DNA of 6,070 bases from DATFEN01 sp035691285 (GCA_035691285.1 DASSJI010000148.1:1-6070), one strand, 5' to 3'. Shown: positions 1 through 6,070, counted from the stretch's first letter. Notes: generated by a model from the letters alone, not told the origin. Numbers and translations: made by a program.

Positions 1-1308
1 TTCCACATCTCCGGCGTGGAGCTGCGCCTCTATCCGAACCTGATCAAGGCCTTCGCGATGGTCAAGCTGGCCGCCGCTCGGGCGAATTTCGACTGCGGCC
101 AGTTCGGCAAGGACGTCCTCGCCGGCGTGGAGAAGGCCTGCGAGGAGATCATCGCGGGCAGGCTCCACGACGAGTTCCGCCTCGATGTCTTCCAGGGCGG
201 CGCCGGCACCTCGACGAACATGAACGCCAACGAGGTGATCGCCAACCGCGCCCTCGAGCTGATGGGGCGCCAAAAGGGCGAGTACGCCCACTGCAGCCCC
301 CACGACCACGTCAACTGCTCGCAGTCCACGAACGACGCGTATCCGAGCGCGCTGCACGTCGGCCTGGCGCTGGGCAACGTCGAGCTCGTCGCCGCCGCCA
401 ACGACCTGATCCGGGCGTTCCGAGCCAAGGGCCGGGAGTTCGCGAAGGTCCTCAAGATGGGCCGCACCCAGCTCCAGGACGCCGTGCCGATGACCCTGGG
501 CCAGGAGTTCGAAGCCTTCGCCGAGACGCTGGCCGGAGAGGTGAAGGCCCTCGAGGCGATCCAGCGCGTCCTGTGCGAGGTGAACATGGGCGCCACCGCG
601 ATCGGCACCGGCCTCAACGCCCCGGCAGGGTACGCGCAGAAGTGCACGGACCACCTGGCGAAGATCACGGGGTTTCCGATCCACCTCGCCTCGAACCTGA
701 TCGAGGCGACCCAGGACACCCAGGCGTTCGTCCTCTACTCGTCGTGCATGAAGAGCCTGGCCATCAAGCTCTCCAAGGTGTGCAACGACCTGCGCCTGCT
801 CTCGTCGGGGCCCCGCTGCGGCCTCCGGGAGATCAACCTGCCGGCCAAGCAGCCGGGCTCCTCGATCATGCCCGGGAAGGTCAACCCGGTGATCCCGGAG
901 GTCGTGAACATGGTCTGCTTCCGCGTCATCGGCAGCGACCTGACCGTCTCGATGGCCGCCGAGGGCGGACAGCTCCAGCTCAACGTGTTCGAGCCGGTGA
1001 TCGCCGCATGCCTGTTCGAGGCGCAGACGCTGTTCATCAACGCCGCCCGCACGCTCCGGGTCCACTGCGTCGAGGGCATCACGGCCAACGCCGAGATCGC
1101 GCGCCACTACGTGGACTACAGCATCGGCACGGTCACGGCGCTGAACCCCGTCATCGGCTACGACAAGGCCACCGAGCTCGCCGCCGAGGCGATGAAGACC
1201 GGCCGCGGGATCCTGGAGCTCATCCGCGAGAAGAAGATCCTGACCGAGGCGCAGATCGCCGAGGTGCTCGACCCCGCGGCGATGACGGGGCAGGGGCGGC
1301 CGGCATGA
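1..1308 (+). CDS. aspA: Aspartate ammonia-lyase (aspartase), 5' end outside the window
   Basis: Cytoplasmic enzyme that deaminates L-aspartate to fumarate and ammonia; a homotetramer of the aspartase/fumarase superfamily. The reading frame is open from base 1 (FHISGVELRLYPNL), which aligns near residue 35 of E. coli AspA, so about 34 residues lie upstream and the GTG at 16 is internal. The 435 visible residues plus those give about 469, the usual family length. Counting the first visible codon as 1, the substrate-binding segments are GGAGTSTNMN (T70), SQSTNDAYP (S109, T110), MGRTQLQDAVP (T156, Q157) and the mobile SS-loop GSSIMPGKVNP (S287 as catalytic base, K293, N295; bases 856-888). GGAGTS, QDAVPMTLGQEF and GTGLN favour aspartase over class II fumarase. 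Its stop overlaps the next start by four bases (ATGA). Encoded with an asparaginase and two anion transporters, it probably forms the second step of asparagine catabolism. Confidence 0.95.
   Translation, partial: FHISGVELRLYPNLIKAFAMVKLAAARANFDCGQFGKDVLAGVEKACEEIIAGRLHDEFRLDVFQGGAGTSTNMNANEVIANRALELMGRQKGEYAHCSPHDHVNCSQSTNDAYPSALHVGLALGNVELVAAANDLIRAFRAKGREFAKVLKMGRTQLQDAVPMTLGQEFEAFAETLAGEVKALEAIQRVLCEVNMGATAIGTGLNAPAGYAQKCTDHLAKITGFPIHLASNLIEATQDTQAFVLYSSCMKSLAIKLSKVCNDLRLLSSGPRCGLREINLPAKQPGSSIMPGKVNPVIPEVVNMVCFRVIGSDLTVSMAAEGGQLQLNVFEPVIAACLFEAQTLFINAARTLRVHCVEGITANAEIARHYVDYSIGTVTALNPVIGYDKATELAAEAMKTGRGILELIREKKILTEAQIAEVLDPAAMTGQGRPA
1305..1308 (+). promoter_or_regulatory. ATGA stop/start overlap, aspA to small secreted protein
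   Basis: The ATG of the downstream gene (1305-1307) overlaps the TGA of aspA (1306-1308). A modest purine-rich AGGGG at 1292-1296, eight bases before the ATG and inside aspA, can act as a ribosome binding site. This arrangement normally means translational coupling by re-initiation. Confidence 0.75.
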
Positions 1309-1826
1309 GCACGGGACGGAGCGCGGCCCGCGCGGTGGGTCTGACCCTCGCGCTGGCGTGCGTCTCGCCAGCTCGCGCCGCGCCGCCGTCCGCAGGCGAG
1401 GGCTGGGCGCCGATCGAGGGCGCCTGGTCGGCCTCCGGCCGCCGCCACACGATCGCGGTCGAAGGCGGCGGCACCGCGGCGATCGTGGAGATGTCGGGCG
1501 CGGTCGTGCTCACGAAGGGCGAGGGTCTCCCTCACGCGTTCCGAGGCGAGGTCATCGGCTTCGACGACGGGCAAGGGACGAGCATGGGCCGCTGCGTGTG
1601 GACCGACGACGCGGGCGACCGCCTGTTCAGCAGCCTCAAGGGCGAGCCGCTGCAGTCCGGGAAGCGCTTCGTCGGCACGATCACGGGCGGCACGGGCCGG
1701 TATGCCGGCTTCGCCGGCGAGTACTCCTTCACGTGGCAGTACATCCTCGCCAGCGAGGACGGCCAGGTGCAGAGCCGGGCCGTCAGCCTCTCGGGGCGCG
1801 TGCGCCGCGCGAGCGCTCCGGAATGA
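1305..1826 (+). CDS. Small exported protein, allene-oxide-cyclase/dirigent-like beta-barrel (function unknown)
   Basis: 173 residues. The N-terminus is a signal peptide: R5 and R9, a hydrophobic core about 11-20, then ARA before AP, giving a likely signal peptidase I cut after A25. C19 lies in ALAC, a poor lipobox (the -2 residue is Leu), so a lipoprotein is less likely but possible. The mature part is short, rich in Gly and predicted beta strands, with no membrane segment. It contains GRCVWTDDAGDRLFS (95-109) and GGTGRYAGFAGEYSFTW (128-144). The GGTGxYxGxxG turn followed by an aromatic strand resembles allene-oxide-cyclase-like and dirigent barrels; I infer the fold from this pattern only. 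No catalytic residues could be assigned. It overlaps aspA upstream and the DASS transporter downstream by four bases each, so it is co-produced with them. A periplasmic role, such as ligand binding or an accessory to transport, is speculation. Confidence 0.85.
   Translation: MSTGRSAARAVGLTLALACVSPARAAPPSAGEGWAPIEGAWSASGRRHTIAVEGGGTAAIVEMSGAVVLTKGEGLPHAFRGEVIGFDDGQGTSMGRCVWTDDAGDRLFSSLKGEPLQSGKRFVGTITGGTGRYAGFAGEYSFTWQYILASEDGQVQSRAVSLSGRVRRASAPE
1823..1826 (+). promoter_or_regulatory. ATGA stop/start overlap, small secreted protein to DASS transporter
   Basis: ATG at 1823-1825 overlaps TGA at 1824-1826. No good Shine-Dalgarno precedes it (only GGA directly adjacent at 1820-1822), so initiation probably depends on ribosomes finishing the upstream gene. 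A second in-frame ATG at 1829 is an alternative start two codons later. Confidence 0.7.
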
Positions 1827-3238
1827 CCATGCCGGGCGGCGCTCGAAAGACCCGCGTCGCGCGCCTCGCGATCGTCCTGCTCGCGCTCGGCCTCTGGTTC
1901 TCGCCCGTGCCCGAGGGCCTGGTCTCCGAGGCCTGGCACCTGTTCGCGCTGTTCGCCTCCGCGATCGCGTCGGTGGTCGTCGGCGCCTTCCCGATCCTCA
2001 CCGCCTCCGTCCTGGCGCTCGCCGCGGCCGTCCTCACGGGGACCGTGGCTCCGGCCAGGGCCTACGCGGGCTTCGCGAACGGCACGATCCTGCTGATCGT
2101 CGTCGCGTTCCTCGTGGCCCGGGCCGTGGTGACGTGCGGGCTTGGCGCGCGGCTCGGCCACCTCGTCGTGAGCCTGTTCGGCCGGTCCACGCTCGGCCTC
2201 GGTTACAGCGTGTTCCTGGTGGACGGCGTCATCGCGCCGGCCTTCCCCAGCAACACCGCCCGCTCCGGCGTCCTCTACCCGCTGGTCTTGTCCGTGGCCG
2301 AGGCGGCCGGAGCCCGGCCAGGCGCGGCCGGCAGGGAGCGGCTCGGCCGCTTCCTCATGTTCTCGGGCATCGCGAGCCTGACGGTGTCCTCGGCGCTGTG
2401 GTTCACCGCGATGGCCGCGAACCCGCTGGGCGCGGAGATCGCGCGGGGTTACGGGCTGACGATCGGCTTCGGCTCGTGGCTCGTGGCGTCCTCGGTGCCG
2501 ACGCTCGTCGCGATGGCCCTGCTTCCCCTGCTGCTCTACAAGGTCGTCTCCCCGGAGGTCAAGGCGACGCCCGAGGCGCCCCTCGCGGCGCGCCGGGCGC
2601 TGCAGGCCATGGGTCCCCTGGGACGTCAGGAGCGGATCGTGGCGGGCACGTTCGTCGGGATGGTGCTGCTCTGGGGAGCGGCAGGGACGCTCCACCTCGA
2701 CTCGACCGCCGTGGCGTTCCTCGGCCTCGGGCTGCTGCTGGCGACCGGCGTGCTGACGCTCGCGGACATCGCGAAGGAAGGCGACGTGCTCGCGACCTTC
2801 ATCTGGTTCGCCGTCCTGTTCACCCTCAGCGGCCAGCTCAACGAGCTGGGCTTCATGGGCTACCTGGGCGAGCGGCTGGCCGCCGGGCTGGGCGGGCTCT
2901 CGTCGGCCGCGGCGGGCTTCGTGCTCGTCGGGGCCTACGTGGCGCTGCACTACCTGTTCGTCAGCCAGACGGCCCACCTGCTCGCCCTCTTCGGCGTGTT
3001 CCTGGACGTGGGTGTGCGGCTCGGCGTGCCGGTTGCGGCCCTGGCCTTCCTGCTGCTCTTCGCGACGAACTTCTTCTCGGCGAACACGCCCCAGGGCTCT
3101 AGCGCGAACCTGCTGTTCGCCGGAAGCGGCTACTTGTCGCAGGGCGAGCTGTACCGGCTGGGCGCCCTGACCACGGCGTTCAACTTCGTGGTGTACGTCG
3201 TGGTCGGAACGCCGTGGCTGATGCTCGTGACCCGGTGA
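1823..3238 (+). CDS. DASS-family (CitT/SLC13-type) dicarboxylate transporter
   Basis: 471-residue polytopic inner-membrane protein, normal length for the divalent anion:Na+ symporter (DASS) family; I see roughly 11-13 hydrophobic segments. Family marks: PAFPSNTARSGVLYP (140-152), the SNT substrate/Na+-site motif in its CitT/2-oxoglutarate-translocator form (SNTAR), followed by SVAEAAGARPG; FTAMAANPLGAEIA (194-207); a loop with YKVVSPEVKATPEAP (239-253) then MGPLGRQE; IWFAVLFTLSGQLNELG (327-343); VSQTAHLLALFGVFL (380-394); and GSGY (434-437). The second-repeat site reads SANTPQGSS (419-427), whereas CitT-like members typically have LTHYxTG there. Likely substrates are C4-dicarboxylates (fumarate, succinate, malate) by symport or antiport. 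Beside aspartase, removal of fumarate/succinate or exchange against another anion is plausible. Substrate and mode cannot be read from sequence. The start is set by the overlap with the preceding stop. Confidence 0.88.
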   Translation: MTMPGGARKTRVARLAIVLLALGLWFSPVPEGLVSEAWHLFALFASAIASVVVGAFPILTASVLALAAAVLTGTVAPARAYAGFANGTILLIVVAFLVARAVVTCGLGARLGHLVVSLFGRSTLGLGYSVFLVDGVIAPAFPSNTARSGVLYPLVLSVAEAAGARPGAAGRERLGRFLMFSGIASLTVSSALWFTAMAANPLGAEIARGYGLTIGFGSWLVASSVPTLVAMALLPLLLYKVVSPEVKATPEAPLAARRALQAMGPLGRQERIVAGTFVGMVLLWGAAGTLHLDSTAVAFLGLGLLLATGVLTLADIAKEGDVLATFIWFAVLFTLSGQLNELGFMGYLGERLAAGLGGLSSAAAGFVLVGAYVALHYLFVSQTAHLLALFGVFLDVGVRLGVPVAALAFLLLFATNFFSANTPQGSSANLLFAGSGYLSQGELYRLGALTTAFNFVVYVVVGTPWLMLVTR

Positions 3239-3246
3239 TGGATCTC

Positions 3247-3253
3247 AAGGAGG
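3247..3253 (+). promoter_or_regulatory. Strong Shine-Dalgarno of the asparaginase gene
   Basis: AAGGAGG, a near-perfect anti-16S match, seven bases before the ATG at 3261. It lies in the 22-base gap after the DASS transporter. It decides the start at 3261 over the ATG at 3270, and is much better than the sites of the overlapping genes, suggesting independent, higher translation of the asparaginase. Confidence 0.85.
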
Positions 3254-3260
3254 TTGTGTC

Positions 3261-4328
3261 ATGAGGCGCATGCTTTCAAGTTTCCTGACGAGCGCCGCGC
3301 TCGGCGCGCTGCTCGCCGTCCCGTCGCTCGCAGCCGACAAGCCGCCGAACGTCGTCGTCCTCGCCACCGGCGGGACCATCGCCGGCGCCGCCGCGAGCGA
3401 CGTGCAGGCCGCCTACACCTCGGGCCAGGTCGGAGTCGAGCAGCTCCTCGCCGCCGTGCCGCAGGCCGGGAAGCTCGCCACGCTGCGCGGCGAGCAGATC
3501 GCCAACATCGGCTCGCAGGACATGAACGACGAGGTCTGGCTGAAGCTGGCGAAGCGGGTCAACGAGCTGGTCGCGATGCCCGACGTGGACGGCATCGTCA
3601 TCACCCACGGGACGGACACGATCGAGGAGACCGCGTACTTCCTGAACCTCGTCGTCAAGTCGAGGAAGCCGGTGGTGATGACCGCGGCCATGCGGCCGTC
3701 GACCGCCCTCTCCGCCGACGGGCCGTTGAACTTCTTCAACGCCGTGGCGGTGGCCGCGAACAAGGACGCGGCCGGGCGCGGCGTGCTGGTGGTCCTCAAC
3801 GACTGGATCCACGGCGCCTCCTCGCTGACGAAGACGAACACGACCGCGGTGCAGACGTTCCTCTCGCCGCTGCGCGGCCTCGTGGGGACGGTGGCCTACG
3901 GCGACGTCGAGTTCTACCGCGGGCCCGTCGGCAAGCACACCGTGGAGAGCGAGTTCTCCCTCGAGGGCGTGACGGCGCTTCCGCGGGTCGACATCGTGAT
4001 GGCCCACGAGAACATGGACGGCAAGCTGATCGACGCGGCCGTGGCGGCCGGGGCGAAGGGCGTCGTGATCGCGGGCGTCGGCAACGGCAACATGACCCAG
4101 GTCGCTCTCGACGCGCTCGCGGCCCAGGCGAAGAAGGGCGTCGTGTGCGTGCGCAGCACCCGCGTCGCCACGGGTCGGGTCGGACGCAAGGTCGAGGTGG
4201 ACGACGACAAGCTCGGGCTGATCGCCTCGGACGATCTCAACCCCCAGAAGGCTCGGGTGCTGCTGCGGCTGGCTCTGCTGAAGCCCCGGCCGCTGGCGGA
4301 GATCCAGCGGCTGTTCGACGCGTACTGA
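3261..4328 (+). CDS. ansB: Type II (periplasmic) L-asparaginase
   Basis: Hydrolyses L-asparagine to aspartate and ammonia; homotetramer whose active sites lie between subunits. 355 residues against 348 in E. coli AnsB, and colinear with it. Residues 1-24 are a Sec signal peptide (R2, R3; hydrophobic core 12-20; cut near SLA/ADK), so it acts in the periplasm. Active-site residues, E. coli mature numbers in brackets: T39 (T12) in LATGGTIAG, Y52 (Y25), S85/Q86 (S58/Q59) in IGSQDMND, T118/D119 (T89/D90) in THGTDTIEET, K191 (K162) in LTKTNTT, N277 (N248) in GVGNGN, and E312 (E283) in VEVDD. Both catalytic triads are therefore intact. The C-terminus LNPQKARVLL is typical. The E. coli C77-C105 disulfide is absent (no Cys at 104-106; S134), and the segment before K191 reads IHGASS rather than LDGRDV. 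Side activity on glutamine is common in this family and cannot be excluded. It supplies aspartate for the neighbouring aspartase. Confidence 0.96.
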   Translation: MRRMLSSFLTSAALGALLAVPSLAADKPPNVVVLATGGTIAGAAASDVQAAYTSGQVGVEQLLAAVPQAGKLATLRGEQIANIGSQDMNDEVWLKLAKRVNELVAMPDVDGIVITHGTDTIEETAYFLNLVVKSRKPVVMTAAMRPSTALSADGPLNFFNAVAVAANKDAAGRGVLVVLNDWIHGASSLTKTNTTAVQTFLSPLRGLVGTVAYGDVEFYRGPVGKHTVESEFSLEGVTALPRVDIVMAHENMDGKLIDAAVAAGAKGVVIAGVGNGNMTQVALDALAAQAKKGVVCVRSTRVATGRVGRKVEVDDDKLGLIASDDLNPQKARVLLRLALLKPRPLAEIQRLFDAY

Positions 4329-4334
4329 GCCGAC

Positions 4335-4338
4335 GGAG
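4335..4338 (+). promoter_or_regulatory. Ribosome binding site for the TTG-started AAE transporter
   Basis: GGAG nine bases before the TTG at 4348, in the 19-base gap after ansB. No ATG or GTG is better placed; the first in-frame ATG is codon 113, deep inside the conserved region. The rare TTG start with a moderate site suggests restrained translation of this membrane protein. Confidence 0.6.
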
Positions 4339-4347
4339 CCCACCGCG

Positions 4348-6024
4348 TTGTCCTGGTTCGTCACGTCGCTGCGCGAGAACCCCGAGCTGGCGATCTTCCT
4401 GACACTGGCGATCGGCTTCGTGATCGGCCGGTTCCGCGTCGGCACGTTCCGGCTGGGCAACGTGGTGGGCACGCTCCTCGCCGGCGTGCTGGTCGGCCAG
4501 CTCGGGGTCGAGGTGGACCCCATCGTCAAGATCGTCTTCTTCAACCTGTTCCTCTTCGCCACCGGCTACAAGGTAGGACCGCAGTTCTTCCGCGGCCTCG
4601 GGCGGAGCGCCCTGGCCCAGGTCCTGCTCACCGTGGTCCTGTGCGTCGCGAGCCTCGTCACCACGGTGGTGGCGGCGAAGGCGATGGGCTACGACTGCGG
4701 GACGGCCGCCGGTCTGATGGCCGGCGCCTTCACGGAGTCCACCGTGATCGGAACGGCGGGCAACACGATCAGCAGGCTCGACCTGTCCGAGGCCGAGAAG
4801 ACCCGGCTCCTGAACAACATCCCGGTCGCCTACGCGGTCAGCTACCTGGTCGGCACGGGCTTCGTGGTCTGGTTCCTGTCGAGCTTGGCCCCGCGCCTGC
4901 TCAAGGTCGACCTGCGGGCCGAGAGCCGCAAGCTCGAGGAGAGCGCCGCCGTGGCGTCCCGGAGCGAAGGCGCAACCCGCTCGGCCTATCGCGAGTGGAC
5001 GCAGCGCGCGTACCGCGTGAGCGAGGGGTTCGTCGGCCGGCGCGTGGGGGAGATCGAGGCGAGCTTCGCGCCGGCCCGCGCGTTCGTGCAGCGGATCCGC
5101 CGCGGCGCCGAACTGCTGCGGTCCACTCCCGACCTCGTCCTCGAGCGCGACGACGTGGCCGTCTTCGCTGCTCGCCGCCGCGTGCTGTTGGCGCCCGGAG
5201 CTTCACCCGGTCAGGAAGTGGAGGACCCGGAGCTGCTCGACTTCCCGATGGCCGCCCGGGACGTCGTGGTGACGCGCCGCGAGGCCTCCGACCGGACGCT
5301 GGCCGAGCTGGCGAAGGACTACGGGCGCGGCGTCGTCCTGTCCAGGCTGGTGCGCGCGGGCGAGGAGATCCCCTTCGCGCCCGGGACCGTGGTGAACCGC
5401 GGCGACCTGCTGCGCCTCGCCGGCGCCGAGGAGGACGTCGAGCGCGCCGGCGCTGCGCTGGGCTACGTCGAGCGGCCCTCGAGCGAGACGGACATCGTCT
5501 TCGTGGGCCTCGGCATCCTCGTCGGCGGTCTGTTCGGCGCCCTCACCCTGAAGGTCGGCGACCTGCCCCTGAGCCTCACCGCCAGCGGCGGAGCGCTGGT
5601 CATGGGCCTCGTGTTCGGCTGGCTGCGCTCGTTGCGTCCCACCTTCGGCCGGATCCCCGAGCCCGCGCTCTGGGTCTTCGACACCATCGGCCTCGCCGTC
5701 TTCATCGGCTGCGTCGGCCTGGCCGCCGGGCCGAGCTTCGTGGCGGGTCTGCGCACGACCGGACCCAGCCTGCTGGTCCTCGGCTTCGTGGTCGCCCTCA
5801 CCCCGCACGTGATCGCGGTCCTCTTCGGCCGCCACGTGCTGAAGATGAACCCCGTCATCCTCCTCGGCGCCTGCGCCGGGGCGGGGACGGTCACGGCGGC
5901 GCTCCGGGCGATCCAGGACGAGGCCGGGAGCAAGCTCCCGGTGCTCGGTTACACGGTCCCGTATGCGATCGGCAACATCCTCCTCACCGCCTGGGGGCCG
6001 GTCATCGTGTTGCTCACGCGGTAG
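4348..6024 (+). CDS. AAE-family (aspartate:alanine exchanger, AspT-like) transporter
   Basis: 558-residue inner-membrane protein; AspT of Tetragenococcus is of similar size (about 540). It has two membrane halves (about 14-185 and 383-557) around a soluble centre. The first half holds RLGNVVGTLLAGVLVGQLG (35-53), the family signature GYKVGPQFF (73-81) and MAGAFTESTVIGTA (124-137). The second half repeats these as GLAAGPSF (457-464) and LLGACAGAGTVTAAL (505-519), showing the internal duplication. The centre looks like two RCK_C (TrkA_C)-type domains: about 217-283 (RVSEGFVGRRVGEIE, then LVLERDDVAVFAA) and about 303-374 (VVVTRREASDRTLAELA, then GTVVNRGDLLRLAG). Known members exchange aspartate for alanine (AspT) or export succinate (SucE1 of Corynebacterium). 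Next to asparaginase and aspartase, aspartate uptake is the best guess, possibly against alanine or a C4-dicarboxylate; this is inference. The start is TTG with GGAG upstream. Confidence 0.9.
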   Translation: MSWFVTSLRENPELAIFLTLAIGFVIGRFRVGTFRLGNVVGTLLAGVLVGQLGVEVDPIVKIVFFNLFLFATGYKVGPQFFRGLGRSALAQVLLTVVLCVASLVTTVVAAKAMGYDCGTAAGLMAGAFTESTVIGTAGNTISRLDLSEAEKTRLLNNIPVAYAVSYLVGTGFVVWFLSSLAPRLLKVDLRAESRKLEESAAVASRSEGATRSAYREWTQRAYRVSEGFVGRRVGEIEASFAPARAFVQRIRRGAELLRSTPDLVLERDDVAVFAARRRVLLAPGASPGQEVEDPELLDFPMAARDVVVTRREASDRTLAELAKDYGRGVVLSRLVRAGEEIPFAPGTVVNRGDLLRLAGAEEDVERAGAALGYVERPSSETDIVFVGLGILVGGLFGALTLKVGDLPLSLTASGGALVMGLVFGWLRSLRPTFGRIPEPALWVFDTIGLAVFIGCVGLAAGPSFVAGLRTTGPSLLVLGFVVALTPHVIAVLFGRHVLKMNPVILLGACAGAGTVTAALRAIQDEAGSKLPVLGYTVPYAIGNILLTAWGPVIVLLTR

Positions 6025-6031
6025 GCCATGC

Positions 6032-6070
6032 ATGCGCAGCCTCTCGATCCTGCTCCTGGGCTCGCTGGCG
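6032..6070 (+). CDS. Start of an unidentified gene with a signal-peptide-like N-terminus (cut by the window end)
   Basis: ATG at 6032 opens a frame reading MRSLSILLLGSLA to the window end. A positive residue followed by a Leu-rich core is typical of a Sec signal peptide or lipoprotein leader. It begins seven bases after the TAG of the AAE transporter on the same strand, so it is likely the next gene of the operon. The ribosome binding site is weak (GG at 6024-6025). Another ATG at 6028 opens a different frame (MHAQPLDPAPGLAG) with no such character, so 6032 is preferred. The product cannot be named from 13 residues. Confidence 0.55.
   Translation, partial: MRSLSILLLGSLA

Noticed and set aside
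16..18. GTG at 16 as the start of aspartase
   Set aside because: The frame is open to base 1 with family-like residues, and starting here would delete the conserved N-terminal region.
573..1304. Plus-strand frame running inside aspA into the small secreted protein, which would make a 417-residue protein
   Set aside because: The part before 1305 is Arg/Gly/Pro-rich shadow of aspA. The ATG at 1305 starts a clear signal peptide, so the real gene begins there.
1..1308. Class II fumarase instead of aspartase
   Set aside because: The families share the GSSIMPGKVNP loop, but GGAGTS, QDAVPMTLGQEF and GTGLN match aspartases, and the neighbours process asparagine and aspartate.
1358..1822. Upstream extension of the DASS frame to a start at 1358
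   Set aside because: The extension is an Arg-rich shadow of the secreted-protein gene; homology and hydrophobicity begin just after 1823.
1532..2977. 481-codon open frame on the minus strand
   Set aside because: Opposite the DASS gene and the secreted-protein gene. Its product is dominated by Arg, Glu, Gly, His and Gln with no recognisable motif, as expected for a shadow frame in GC-rich DNA where stop codons are rare.
4329..4347. Possible terminator between ansB and the AAE gene
   Set aside because: The 19-base gap has no stem-loop followed by a T run and contains the ribosome binding site of the next gene.
3254..4402. Overlapping plus-strand frame covering ansB in another phase
   Set aside because: Its product is an Arg/Gly/Ala-rich shadow; the ansB frame has complete conserved active-site motifs and a well-placed ribosome binding site.
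3276..4562. 428-codon minus-strand open frame across ansB and the start of the AAE gene
   Set aside because: Low-complexity product rich in His, Arg, Gly, Val and Asp; the plus strand has two strongly conserved genes here.

Overview
The window is a dense, single-direction run of genes on the + strand from a very GC-rich bacterium (about 70% G+C judged by eye, with G or C at nearly every third codon position). Two proteins carry Sec-type signal peptides and the asparaginase is of the periplasmic type, so a Gram-negative envelope is likely. A high-GC proteobacterial/myxococcal or acidobacterial lineage would fit, but nothing here fixes the taxon.

Layout: (1) 1-1308, aspartate ammonia-lyase, with about 34 N-terminal residues lying before the window; (2) 1305-1826, a small exported protein that looks like an allene-oxide-cyclase/dirigent-type beta-barrel; (3) 1823-3238, a DASS/CitT-type dicarboxylate transporter; (4) 3261-4328, a type II (periplasmic) L-asparaginase with all catalytic residues present; (5) 4348-6024, an aspartate:alanine-exchanger (AAE) family transporter with a duplicated membrane half and central RCK_C-like domains; (6) 6032 to the window end, the first 13 codons of another gene that starts like a signal peptide. 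Gaps are at most 22 bases and two junctions are ATGA stop/start overlaps, so this reads as one operon with partial translational coupling. No gene-free stretch exceeds 22 bases. I saw no tRNA, rRNA, mobile element, CRISPR array, convincing terminator or internal promoter.

How the genes fit together: asparagine is hydrolysed in the periplasm to aspartate and ammonia. Aspartate is taken up, probably by one of the two transporters. Cytoplasmic aspartase then releases a second ammonia and forms fumarate. Fumarate can enter the TCA cycle, or be reduced to succinate and leave by antiport through the other transporter. The enzymatic steps follow from well-known families; which transporter carries which anion is inference. 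The least understood members are the small secreted barrel protein, which is translationally linked to both aspartase and the DASS transporter, and the gene cut off at the right edge.
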